Assembly (NCBI GenBank): GCA_013214365.1
Contig: JABSPI010000013.1
Location: 18,068-23,618, forward strand
Source: Erythrobacter sp.
GTDB taxonomy: Bacteria; Pseudomonadota; Alphaproteobacteria; Sphingomonadales; Sphingomonadaceae
DNA: 5,551 nt
Direction of reading: 5' to 3'
This document shows, one piece after another, positions 1 to 5,551 of this stretch. Numbering within the stretch: position 1 is the stretch's first letter; every line of letters begins with the position of its first letter. Below the pieces are notes generated by a model. It saw only the letters and a program-made list of their open reading frames with translations, was not told where the DNA came from and did no database searches. The position numbers and the translations under genes were made by a program.

Positions 1-669
1 CTGGGCGATTCGGTGACCACCGATCACATCTCACCAGCCGGTGCGATCAAGGAAGATTCCCCTGCTGGCTCCTATCTCAAATCAAATCAGGTTCTGAAGA
101 AGGATTTCAATTCGTATGGTTCGAGGCGCGGCAATCACGACGTGATGATGCGCGGCACCTTTGCCAATATCCGGATCAAAAACGAAATGGTCCCGGGCGT
201 CGAAGGGGGCTTCACCACCTATAAAGGGACGCAAATGCCAATTTATGATGCGGCAATGCGGCACAAACAGGACGGCACCCAATTGATTGTGGTTGGTGGC
301 AAGGAATACGGCACCGGGTCATCGCGCGACTGGGCGGCCAAAGGAACGATCCTGCTGGGCGTGCGGGCAGTGATAGTCGAGAGTTTTGAGCGGATTCACC
401 GCTCCAATCTGGTCGGAATGGGCGTCCTGCCGCTGCAATTTAAGGAGGGCGAGGGGCGCAAATCTTTTGGCCTTAATGCCGATGACGCATTCAGCATTGC
501 GGGGCTGGCTGATCTGGAGCCGGGGCAAGATGTGGAGGTATCGGTGACCCGCGCAGATGGATCCACTTTTGCATTCACAACCGCGTGCCGGATCGATACC
601 GCCAACGAAATGGAATATTACCGCAATGGCGGGATCCTTCATTACGTGCTGCGCAAATTGGCTGCTTGA
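1..669 (+). CDS. acnA: Aconitate hydratase, C-terminal part (cut by left edge)
   Basis: This is the C-terminal part of aconitase, the cytosolic [4Fe-4S] enzyme that isomerises citrate to isocitrate in the TCA cycle. The frame is open from base 1 to the TGA at 667-669, giving 222 visible residues of a protein normally near 890. The visible part begins with [14 protein letters not shown], the hallmark before the swivelling C-terminal domain. It continues with [17 protein letters not shown] and the active-site loop [17 protein letters not shown]; the Ser-Ser-Arg codons at 319-327 match the substrate-binding and catalytic Ser/Arg of the family. Then come [21 protein letters not shown] and a normal end. 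The cluster-ligating cysteines lie upstream, outside the window. The AcnA/IRP1-type motifs argue for AcnA rather than AcnB, which has a different domain order. The GTG at 13 is an internal valine codon, not a start. Nothing looks degraded. Confidence 0.97.
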   Translation: MGDSVTTDHISPAGAIKEDSPAGSYLKSNQVLKKDFNSYGSRRGNHDVMMRGTFANIRIKNEMVPGVEGGFTTYKGTQMPIYDAAMRHKQDGTQLIVVGGKEYGTGSSRDWAAKGTILLGVRAVIVESFERIHRSNLVGMGVLPLQFKEGEGRKSFGLNADDAFSIAGLADLEPGQDVEVSVTRADGSTFAFTTACRIDTANEMEYYRNGGILHYVLRKLAA

Positions 670-681
670 TTGGATAACGCC

Positions 682-1179
682 GTGACCCCGCAACCTCCTC
701 TTGCCCTCCTCGCTCTTCCACTTCTGCTCGGTGCATGCACCCCAAGCGATGGTGAGAGCGAGGAGCGATACATGCCGTCTGGTTATGAATTGGCGCTTAC
801 AGCCGATCCTGACAGCGGATCCAAAGAAACATCTGAGGCAGCGATTGTTGAACTGTCCGTCGACGATTTACGCACCAAGCTGGAAGCGCATAATGTCAGG
901 TTGATCGACGTCCGCCGCGACGAAGAGGTCGCGTTAGGCGTCATTCCGGGAGCCGAGCATATAGAGCTCGACGCTTTCGATCCGGCACAACTGGATTTCA
1001 GCGATGGACGCGAAGTGGTGCTCTATTGCAGGTCGGGACGCCGGTCTGGCATCGTGGCTGAACGCCTTGCAGCCCACACGGGCGCACCTGCTCAACATCT
1101 GGCCGGCGGGATCCTTGCCTGGCAGGAAGCTGGCGGCGAACTGCAAGGTATTGCGCCAATTGACGCCGCCGGGGGCTAA
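682..1179 (+). CDS. Rhodanese-domain lipoprotein
   Basis: This is a 165-residue protein if it starts at the GTG at 682. A TTG at 670 would add four residues, but the GTG gives a compact signal peptide. The N-terminus is hydrophobic (LALLALPLLLGAC) and ends in a lipobox (LGAC), so residue Cys19 is a likely lipidation site and the protein is probably anchored facing the periplasm. A polar linker of about 35 residues follows. The rhodanese fold then runs from about residue 56 to 153, with LIDVRRDEE, GVIPGAEHIEL, the active-site loop CRSGRRS (Cys codon 1027-1029), and the terminal LAGGILAWQEAGG. The intact Cys suggests real sulfurtransferase or persulfide-carrier activity; the substrate is unknown. 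It begins 12 bases after acnA, so co-transcription is plausible. No clear Shine-Dalgarno sequence precedes the start, leaving the exact start uncertain. The domain call is firm; the periplasmic role is inferred. Confidence 0.88.
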   Translation: MTPQPPLALLALPLLLGACTPSDGESEERYMPSGYELALTADPDSGSKETSEAAIVELSVDDLRTKLEAHNVRLIDVRRDEEVALGVIPGAEHIELDAFDPAQLDFSDGREVVLYCRSGRRSGIVAERLAAHTGAPAQHLAGGILAWQEAGGELQGIAPIDAAGG

Positions 1180-1226
1180 GCGGACTTTGGTCGGTCTTTT
1201 CTCAGATTCTTGCCGACCGGGCCGAG

Positions 1227-2258
1227 TTAGGCCTTAACCACTCTGCGCCGCAGAATAGCCGCGGCCGCAAGGGCAAACAGAAGCATCATTGGAGGCGCGG
1301 GCACCGGTGTCCCCCCAGAGCCGTGGCTGGATGAACCATAGCTTGAGGATCCATAGCTCGATGATCCGTGGCTTGAAGAACCATAGCTCGACGATCCGTG
1401 GCTCGAAGAACCATAGCTCGACGAACCATGCCCGGGATCACCGGAACTCGATGATGAAGAACTGCTCGACGAACTTGAGCTGGTCGAGCTGCTCGTGCTG
1501 GTCGACGTGCTCGAACTGGTTGACGTGCTGCTGCTGCTCGACGTGCTGCTGGAACTGGTCGAACTGATGTCGATGTCGATATTGATGTCACCGCTGCTTG
1601 AGGTCGGCGGCGGCGAAGTTACGGGCGGTCGCGGCACATCAATATCGTTTAGAACCGCAGCAACCGCGGCCGCAACCGCTGCCGCAGTGGCTTCAGCGGA
1701 GACATCGTTATTGACCGTAACATCACCCGAAGACGACGAACTGCTCGTCACAAATCCGCCTAAGAAACCTCCAGAACCGCCTCCGAAACCTCCGCCAAAA
1801 ATAACTGGCGCCGCAGCGCTGCCTCCGCCGCCTCTGACTGGCGGGAGCGGTGGCAGGGGAGCAGGGGCATAGGCAACGCGGGTGATCGGAGGGCATTCAA
1901 CCGAATCGAAATAGGTTTCAACCACCGTGCCAGAAGGTGAAAATTGCATAATTGGCAACGGAATGCTGGCCCCCATCAAGATCGGCAAAGGCGCAGTGCT
2001 GGGAAAGGCGGGCTCCGGTTCGACGGGCACGCATTCCGATGTGCGATCGATGATCCGAACGCGGCGATCTGGCACACCCTCTTTGATATATTTGCTTTTG
2101 GCAATCAGCTTGCTTTCGACCAATTTGCCATCGGCATCCGTGGTGTAGGCTGGGTCGTCCGTCGCCATCGGCTCAGCCACACGCACCGCGCCGCCGGTCA
2201 TCAACGCGACCCCGGCAGCGGTGGCAGACAGCTTTGCTACAGCCAGTTTGACAGACAT
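1227..2258 (-). CDS. Secreted Ser-rich repeat protein with PEP-CTERM-like (VPAP) tail
   Basis: This is a predicted 343-residue exported protein of unknown function. I chose the ATG at 2258 over an upstream in-frame TTG at 2279, because it gives a classic signal peptide (MSVKLAVAKLSATAAGVALM, probable cleavage near residues 23-28). In order, it has a moderately conserved-looking region (about 29-122) with two cysteines (76, 122) that could form a disulfide; a Pro-rich stretch (APAPLPPLPPV); a Gly-rich stretch (GGGFGGGSGGFLGGF); an Ala-rich helix-like segment (about 187-203); an acidic alternation (DINIDIDI); 41 uninterrupted Ser/Thr residues (232-272); seven SSS(Y/H)G repeats (279-313); and a C-terminal tail. 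The tail is VPAPP (319-323), a hydrophobic stretch (324-336) and RRR (337-339), the three-part layout of PEP-CTERM sorting signals with Ala in place of Glu. Exosortase-type processing and surface or matrix placement are inferred. It is monocistronic and convergent with the rhodanese gene. Confidence 0.8.
   Translation of the reverse strand: MSVKLAVAKLSATAAGVALMTGGAVRVAEPMATDDPAYTTDADGKLVESKLIAKSKYIKEGVPDRRVRIIDRTSECVPVEPEPAFPSTAPLPILMGASIPLPIMQFSPSGTVVETYFDSVECPPITRVAYAPAPLPPLPPVRGGGGSAAAPVIFGGGFGGGSGGFLGGFVTSSSSSSGDVTVNNDVSAEATAAAVAAAVAAVLNDIDVPRPPVTSPPPTSSSGDINIDIDISSTSSSSTSSSSSTSTSSSTSTSTSSSTSSSSSSSSSSSSSGDPGHGSSSYGSSSHGSSSYGSSSHGSSSYGSSSYGSSSHGSGGTPVPAPPMMLLFALAAAAILRRRVVKA
1320..1424 (-). 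repeat. Seven tandem 15-bp units encoding SSS(Y/H)G
   Basis: Seven consecutive 15-base units can be aligned on the + strand, each beginning CCGTGG or CCATAG and followed by CT(C/T)GA-type bases. On the coding strand they give, in order, SSSYG, SSSHG, SSSYG, SSSHG, SSSYG, SSSYG, SSSHG. The Y/H alternation makes a 30-base higher-order unit, broken once by two Y units in a row. Units differ at synonymous positions, so the array is diverged rather than freshly expanded. It lies inside the Ser-rich secreted protein, just before its C-terminal sorting-like tail. Confidence 0.9.
1443..1565 (-). repeat. Low-complexity Ser/Thr tract (41 codons)
   Basis: This is an unbroken run of 33 Ser and 8 Thr codons on the minus strand. 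The Ser codons are mixed (AGC, TCG, AGT, TCC and others), so the DNA is a degenerate trinucleotide-like repeat rather than a pure homocodon run. This suggests the amino-acid composition, not just replication slippage, is being kept. Its probable role is an extended, flexible, possibly glycosylated stalk between the N-terminal region and the SSS(Y/H)G repeats. Confidence 0.85.
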
Positions 2259-2310
2259 GAAAACGAACCCCGCTTTCAACGTAATCGAGCACAGATAAAC
2301 CGCACCCTTA

Positions 2311-2339
2311 ATAATACCGACACTGCTTTGGGGTCAGAA
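2311..2339 (-). promoter_or_regulatory. Candidate promoter for the Ser-rich secreted gene
   Basis: On the minus strand a TATTAT hexamer (2311-2316) makes a good -10 element. Seventeen bases upstream is TTCTGA (2334-2339), a poor -35. Transcription would start near 2304, giving a leader of about 45 bases before the ATG at 2258. The placement suits the gene, but the weak -35 makes this tentative. A purine-rich GCGGGG lies about 10 bases before the ATG and is only a weak ribosome binding site. Confidence 0.35.
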
Positions 2340-2426
2340 AGGGATTCGCCGCAATGGCGTTAACCATGATCCATAGCCGCTACACCTCCATGAAGACGCG
2401 TTTGCGCCGCATTTCGGCTTGGCTGT

Positions 2427-2449
2427 CCCGTTTTGAGACCGAAAACGGG
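2427..2449 (-). terminator. Perfect 8-bp hairpin just downstream of ruvB
   Basis: CCCGTTTT (2427-2434) pairs perfectly with AAAACGGG (2442-2449) around a 7-base loop. It sits seven bases past the ruvB stop codon, between ruvB and the next minus-strand gene. The position suits a terminator or mRNA 3'-end hairpin for the ruv operon. No T-run follows it on the minus strand, so it is not a textbook intrinsic terminator; it may act with Rho or only protect the 3' end. Confidence 0.45.
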
Positions 2450-2456
2450 CCTTGCC

Positions 2457-3509
2457 TTAGCGGTTTTCGTCAAACATTCCGGGTTGATCGGGGTTGGAAG
2501 GACCCGTTTGCGTTCGGGGTTGATCGATTCCCAAATGCGCCCAAGCCGCATCATTAAGCATCCGCCCGCGCTCGGTTCGCGCGATCAGGCCCAATTGGAT
2601 GAGGTAGGGTTCGATCACTTCCTCAACCGTGTCGCGCTGCTCTGAAAGTCCGGCGGAAATCGCCGCCACGCCGACCGGACCGCCTTTGTAAGTGGTGGCG
2701 ATCATAGTGAGGTAACGCCGGTCCATCGCGTCCAATCCCAACCGGTCAATCTCCAGCCGGGTCAGCGCATCATCAGCAATAGAGCGGGTGACGGTGGCTT
2801 GACCGGCCACTTGGGCAAAATCGCGCACCCGGCGCAGCAGCCGTCCCGCCACACGCGGGGTCCCGCGCGAACGCTGTGCAATTTCGCGCGCGCCATCCCG
2901 GTCGATCGCCAAGCCAAGCAGATTGGCCGCGCGCGTCACCACCAGATCCAATTCGTCATGGGTGTAAAATTGCAACCGCACCGGAATGCCAAACCGGTCG
3001 CGCAAGGGGGTCGTCAGCAGCCCTTGGCGCGTGGTTGCGCCAACAAGCGTAAAGGGCGGCAGGTCAATCCGCACGCTGCGCGCCGATGGCCCTTCGCCGA
3101 TGATGATGTCGAGCGCGCGGTCTTCCATCGCGGGGTAGAGCACTTCTTCGACGACCGGGTTCAATCGGTGGATTTCGTCAATGAAAAGCACATCGTGCGG
3201 TTCGAGATTGGTGAGCAGCGCCGCAAGATCGCCCGCCTTGGCGATCACGGGGCCGGATGTGGCGCGGAAGCCAACGCCAAGCTCGCCTGCAACGATTTGA
3301 GCGAGCGTGGTTTTTCCCAGCCCTGGTGGCCCATGGAACAGCGTATGATCCATCGCCTCCCCGCGCGCTTTGGCCGAGGTAATGAACACCCGCAGATTAT
3401 CGCGCGCGGCTTCCTGCCCGATGAATTCGGACAAGGACTTAGGCCGCAGCGCCTGGTCAGGGTCACCAGCTTGCCGGTCGGGGGAGTGGATGGGTTTGTC
3501 GTCGGTCAT
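2457..3509 (-). CDS. ruvB: Holliday junction branch migration ATPase RuvB
   Basis: RuvB is the hexameric AAA+ motor that, loaded by RuvA, pumps DNA through Holliday junctions during recombination and fork repair. The protein has 350 residues, normal for the family. Visible motifs in order are Walker [10 protein letters not shown] (60-68), Walker B and following residues [11 protein letters not shown] (108-117), sensor 1 GATTR (157-161), the arginine-finger region PLRDRFG (168-174) and sensor 2 GTPR (216-219). A C-terminal winged-helix domain follows, with [17 protein letters not shown] and [13 protein letters not shown] short Pro/Gln-rich tail ends in QPGMFDENR. The ATG at 3509 overlaps the stop of the preceding gene by four bases (ATGA). 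A GAGGGA ribosome binding site five bases upstream supports this start. All catalytic residues appear intact. Confidence 0.98.
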   Translation of the reverse strand: MTDDKPIHSPDRQAGDPDQALRPKSLSEFIGQEAARDNLRVFITSAKARGEAMDHTLFHGPPGLGKTTLAQIVAGELGVGFRATSGPVIAKAGDLAALLTNLEPHDVLFIDEIHRLNPVVEEVLYPAMEDRALDIIIGEGPSARSVRIDLPPFTLVGATTRQGLLTTPLRDRFGIPVRLQFYTHDELDLVVTRAANLLGLAIDRDGAREIAQRSRGTPRVAGRLLRRVRDFAQVAGQATVTRSIADDALTRLEIDRLGLDAMDRRYLTMIATTYKGGPVGVAAISAGLSEQRDTVEEVIEPYLIQLGLIARTERGRMLNDAAWAHLGIDQPRTQTGPSNPDQPGMFDENR

Positions 3510-3934
3510 CGCAGTCCCTCATTACCAACAGCCCCAAAGAACTCGCCATCGCTGTAGAGTTGCCAAGTCTCATAAGCCATTGACCATGTCACGATTTGGA
3601 GGATGAGCGCTTCCCCGATCCTTACAGATGCGTCACCCGTTGCAGAGTCCATTTCAAAACCGGTGACATGGTAGCCGGCAACCGCCTCATTTGCCCTCAA
3701 CCCTGCGTCGACAGGTGCAGGAAGGCCGAATTGATGTCCGTGATCTTCTGAAGTCACGATGATGCTCTTCGCACCGAGTAAGCGCCAACTGTTAGTCGAG
3801 AGTACATACTGCGCACCGAATTGGATCGACCACTGGCCTTCATTCCGAAAGAAACGAACTGTCGATCCACGAAGAAGGCCATCAACCTCATGCCCAAAGG
3901 CCTCCGAACTCGAGCGCTTCTTTCTGAACATCAT
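3506..3934 (-). CDS. Unrecognised 142-aa protein embedded between ruvA and ruvB
   Basis: I do not recognise the family. The 142-residue product has no signal peptide and no membrane segment, so it is probably cytoplasmic. It begins with a basic stretch ([10 protein letters not shown]) and then reads as a compact, beta-rich domain: [68 protein letters not shown], and a Trp/Tyr-rich end [17 protein letters not shown]. No nuclease, ATPase, helix-hairpin-helix or zinc motif is visible. The start overlaps the ruvA stop and its stop overlaps the ruvB start, each as ATGA, so it sits in the ruv operon and is likely co-translated. A GAAGG site (3942-3946) seven bases before the ATG supports the start; an adjacent second ATG would shorten it by one residue. 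GC by hand count is 161/300 over 3541-3840, below its neighbours. The domain layout recalls small immunity- or DUF-type beta proteins, but that is only an impression. Confidence 0.85.
   Translation of the reverse strand: MMFRKKRSSSEAFGHEVDGLLRGSTVRFFRNEGQWSIQFGAQYVLSTNSWRLLGAKSIIVTSEDHGHQFGLPAPVDAGLRANEAVAGYHVTGFEMDSATGDASVRIGEALILQIVTWSMAYETWQLYSDGEFFGAVGNEGLR
3515..3520 (-). promoter_or_regulatory. Ribosome binding site for ruvB
   Basis: GAGGGA on the minus strand lies five bases before the ruvB ATG, inside the end of the preceding gene. It is one of the better Shine-Dalgarno matches in the window. Together with the ATGA overlap it supports both the chosen ruvB start and translational coupling or re-initiation. 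Confidence 0.6.
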
Positions 3935-4539
3935 CCAGCCGCCTTCTTAAGGGCCACCCGGATCAGTTCGCCCTCGCCCGCGCCTTCGCCCAGTTCCTCG
4001 ACAGCGCGCGCCACCGCTTGCGCGGCCACGTTGGGTTTGAAGCCGAGGTTCTCCAGCGCGCTCACCGCATCGGCGCTGGCGCCACCCACAGGTGCGCTGA
4101 AGGCGCCCGTGCCGGAGCCTGTGGCTCCGCCCGGAAGCGCGCCTGCTTTGTCTTTGAGCTCATTGACGATCCGTCCCGCCAGCTTTGGCCCCACGCCGTT
4201 CGCGCGCGCCACGCTGGTTGCATCGCCCGCCGCGCAGGCATCGCGCAGCTCGCCGGTGGAGAGCGCGGAGAGGATCGCGAGCCCCACTTTGCTTCCCACC
4301 CCTTGAACCTGCGTCAAAAGGCGGAACCAATCGCGTTCTGCGCTTTCCGCAAAGCCGAGCAGGCGCATGTCGTTTTCGGAAACCTGCATATCGGTGTGGA
4401 CGGTGCACGCCTCACCCACTTCGCCCAGCGCGTTCAATGTGCGCGCCGAACAATGGACGAGATAGCCCACGCCTTGGACGTCGACGATGGCCCAATCCTC
4501 TCCAATAGAGTCCAGCCTGCCCGATAGCTTTGCAATCAT
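3931..4539 (-). CDS. ruvA: Holliday junction DNA helicase subunit RuvA
   Basis: RuvA forms the tetramer that grips the four-way junction in a square-planar shape and loads RuvB rings. The start at 4539 gives 202 residues, the family norm, beginning MIAKLSGRLDSIGEDWAIVD. A much longer open frame upstream to 4881 runs antisense into aroC and is not used. Domain I is an OB fold with GVGYLVHCS and the acidic-pin region VSENDMRLLGF (53-63). Domain II carries two helix-hairpin-helix motifs, VQGVGSKVGLAIL (78-90) and ANGVGPKLAGRIV (113-125). A Gly/Ala-rich flexible linker (about 137-155) leads to domain III (ADAVSALENLGFKPNVAAQAV), which contacts RuvB. The acidic pin reads E55-N56-D57 where E. coli has E55-D56. 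No strong ribosome binding site precedes the ATG. It is the first gene of the operon and diverges from aroC. Confidence 0.97.
   Translation of the reverse strand: MIAKLSGRLDSIGEDWAIVDVQGVGYLVHCSARTLNALGEVGEACTVHTDMQVSENDMRLLGFAESAERDWFRLLTQVQGVGSKVGLAILSALSTGELRDACAAGDATSVARANGVGPKLAGRIVNELKDKAGALPGGATGSGTGAFSAPVGGASADAVSALENLGFKPNVAAQAVARAVEELGEGAGEGELIRVALKKAAG
3942..3946 (-). promoter_or_regulatory. Ribosome binding site for the gene between ruvA and ruvB
   Basis: GAAGG on the minus strand falls in the last codons of ruvA, seven bases before the ATG at 3934. The spacing is right for a Shine-Dalgarno site and supports expression of the embedded gene from its own start. Confidence 0.45.
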
Positions 4540-4660
4540 GGTTTTGTTTTTGCAGGAAAGCGGGCGTGAATACCACCCAAGGCCGCGATTTGTCCGCATC
4601 GCGAAACATGCGGCCATCGGGTGATGGACAAATGGGCCCGCTTGGGCGAAATGACTTGGT
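4540..4660. promoter_or_regulatory. Divergent aroC/ruvA intergenic region with overlapping inverted repeats
   Basis: These 121 bases separate the divergent starts of ruvA (-) and aroC (+) and must hold both promoters, but I see no convincing -35/-10 pair for either. Several perfect inverted repeats overlap here: GGCCGC (4581-4586) with GCGGCC (4610-4615); CGCGAT (4584-4589) with ATCGCG (4598-4603); ATTTGTCC (4588-4595) with GGACAAAT (4626-4633); CCGCAT (4594-4599) with ATGCGG (4608-4613); and CCATC (4614-4618) with GATGG (4623-4627). Because they share bases, they would form mutually exclusive hairpins or serve as operator half-sites. In a transcript most would fall in the aroC leader. Confidence 0.55.
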
Positions 4661-5551
4661 ATGAGCTGGAACACTTTTGGGCGCATTTTGCGCTTCACCA
4701 CTTGGGGCGAAAGCCATGGCCCCGGCCTTGGCGCGGTGTTGGACGGGTGCCCGCCCGGCCTGCCCTTGCGCGAAAGCGACATCCAACCGTTTATGGATGC
4801 GCGCAAGCCCGGACAAAGCAAATACACCACCCAGCGCAAAGAAGCCGACGAAGTGCGCATCATGTCCGGCGTGTTCGACAATGGTGATGGCGTTCAGGTC
4901 ACAACCGGCACACCGATCCATCTGATGATCGAAAACACCGATCAACGCTCCAAAGACTATTCCGAGATCGCAAAACGCTATCGCCCGGGTCACGCCGATT
5001 ACACCTATGACGCCAAATATGGCATTCGCGATTACCGCGGCGGCGGGCGCTCTTCCGCGCGCGAAACGGCCGCACGCGTGGCCGCCGGAGCGGTGGCGCG
5101 CTTGATCATACCCGAGGTGCAAATCACCGCCTATGTGTGCGAGCTGGGCGGTGACACAATCGACCGCGAGGCGATTGATTTGGCGCAAATCAGCCAGAAC
5201 CCGTTTTTCTGCCCGGATGTATCGGCCGCGAAACGCTGGGAACAAATGGTCGATAAAGCGCGCAAAAGCGGATCGTCATTGGGCGCGGTGGTCGAATGCG
5301 TTGCCACCGGTGTTCCGGCGGGATGGGGCGCGCCGGTCTATGCCAAGCTTGATAGCGAACTGGCCGCTGCAATGATGAGCATCAATGCCACCAAAGGCGT
5401 TGAAATCGGCGACGGGTTCGAAGCCGCAAGGCTGACCGGTGAAGAAAACGCCGATGAAATGCACCCCGGCGAGGATGGCAATCCGGTTTACGCCAGCAAT
5501 CATGCAGGCGGCACCGCTGGTGGAATCTCAACCGGGCAACCGGTCGTGTGC
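4661..5551 (+). CDS. aroC: Chorismate synthase, N-terminal part (cut by right edge)
   Basis: Chorismate synthase removes phosphate from 5-enolpyruvylshikimate-3-phosphate to make chorismate, the last shared step to aromatic amino acids, folate and quinones; it needs reduced FMN. The frame runs without a stop from the ATG at 4661 to the window edge, giving 297 residues of a usual 360 or so. It begins [20 protein letters not shown]. The first family signature is [16 protein letters not shown] (16-31), with the conserved active-site His19. [20 protein letters not shown] (107-126) and the second signature [17 protein letters not shown] (129-145) follow. Further family landmarks are [18 protein letters not shown] and the [15 protein letters not shown] segment near the edge. 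The third signature lies beyond the window. The ATG gives the standard family N-terminus; an ATG at 4651 is out of frame. Ribosome binding is weak (GGGCGAA about 10 bases upstream). Confidence 0.97.
   Translation, partial: MSWNTFGRILRFTTWGESHGPGLGAVLDGCPPGLPLRESDIQPFMDARKPGQSKYTTQRKEADEVRIMSGVFDNGDGVQVTTGTPIHLMIENTDQRSKDYSEIAKRYRPGHADYTYDAKYGIRDYRGGGRSSARETAARVAAGAVARLIIPEVQITAYVCELGGDTIDREAIDLAQISQNPFFCPDVSAAKRWEQMVDKARKSGSSLGAVVECVATGVPAGWGAPVYAKLDSELAAAMMSINATKGVEIGDGFEAARLTGEENADEMHPGEDGNPVYASNHAGGTAGGISTGQPVVC

Noticed and set aside
1189..1218. GGTCGG/CCGACC pair as a terminator between the convergent genes
   Set aside because: Only a 6-bp stem around an 18-base loop with no following T-run; too weak to call, though some terminator in 1180-1226 would be expected.
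1320..1425. CRISPR array
   Set aside because: The units are contiguous 15-mers with no spacers and are in frame within a protein gene.
1289..1872. Plus-strand open frames opposite the Ser-rich gene (1289-1567 and 1495-1872)
   Set aside because: Their repetitive products mirror the Ser/Gly/Pro codons of the minus-strand gene; only the minus strand gives a signal peptide and a sorting-like tail.
2341..2426. Small gene or RNA in the gap between ruvB and the Ser-rich gene
   Set aside because: Short open frames here lack start signals and recognisable products, and I see no convincing RNA structure apart from the hairpin at 2427-2449.
2799..3557. Plus-strand open frame of 252 codons across ruvB
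   Set aside because: It is antisense to ruvB with all its AAA+ motifs; the product is Arg/His/Gln-rich without domain features.
3821..4306. Plus-strand open frame of 161 codons opposite ruvA and the embedded gene
   Set aside because: It is an Ala/Pro/Ser-rich shadow of ruvA's GC-rich 3' half, with no start signal or motif.
4540..4881. N-terminal extension of ruvA up to 4881
   Set aside because: It would add 114 residues unlike any RuvA and run through the aroC coding region; MIAKLSGRL at 4539 is the standard RuvA start.
4412..5245. Long minus-strand open frame (277 codons) opposite aroC and ruvA's 5' end
   Set aside because: It lies antisense to an unmistakable chorismate synthase, overlaps the real ruvA start, and has biased composition typical of a GC-rich shadow frame.

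Overview
The window looks like chromosomal DNA of an alphaproteobacterium, most likely of the Sphingomonadales (Erythrobacter/Sphingomonas-like). This is inferred from the GC-rich housekeeping genes, the style of the AcnA, RuvA, RuvB and AroC proteins, the weak Shine-Dalgarno signals, and a secreted protein with a PEP-CTERM-like tail of the VPAP type. No sequence search could be run, so the taxonomy is an inference.

Layout, left to right. (1) Positions 1-669 (+) hold the C-terminal quarter of aconitate hydratase (acnA), cut by the left edge. (2) 682-1179 (+) follows 12 bases later and encodes a small rhodanese-domain lipoprotein. (3) 1227-2258 (-) converges on it and encodes a predicted secreted, low-complexity protein. 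It has a signal peptide, Pro/Gly-rich segments, a 41-residue unbroken Ser/Thr tract, seven SSS(Y/H)G pentapeptide repeats and a C-terminal sorting-like tail. (4) 2259-2456 is intergenic, with a candidate promoter for the Ser-rich gene and a strong hairpin just past the end of ruvB. (5) 4539-2457 (-) is a compact three-gene operon, ruvA - unknown 142-aa gene - ruvB, in which both junctions are 4-base ATGA stop/start overlaps. (6) 4540-4660 is a 121-base divergent intergenic region packed with overlapping inverted repeats. (7) 4661-5551 (+) is chorismate synthase (aroC), open to the right edge with 297 residues visible.

How the genes work together. RuvA and RuvB form the Holliday-junction branch-migration motor, and their order and tight coupling fit co-translation. 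The unrecognised protein between them is the main oddity: it is tied translationally to both neighbours but has lower GC and no visible DNA-repair motif. AcnA (TCA cycle) and AroC (aromatic amino-acid precursors) are ordinary metabolic genes. The rhodanese lipoprotein may be co-transcribed with acnA, but no functional link is shown. I see no mobile element, CRISPR array, tRNA or rRNA. Most of the window is ordinary core genome. The items worth a second look are the gene embedded between ruvA and ruvB, the Ser-rich repeat protein, and the palindrome-dense region between aroC and ruvA.
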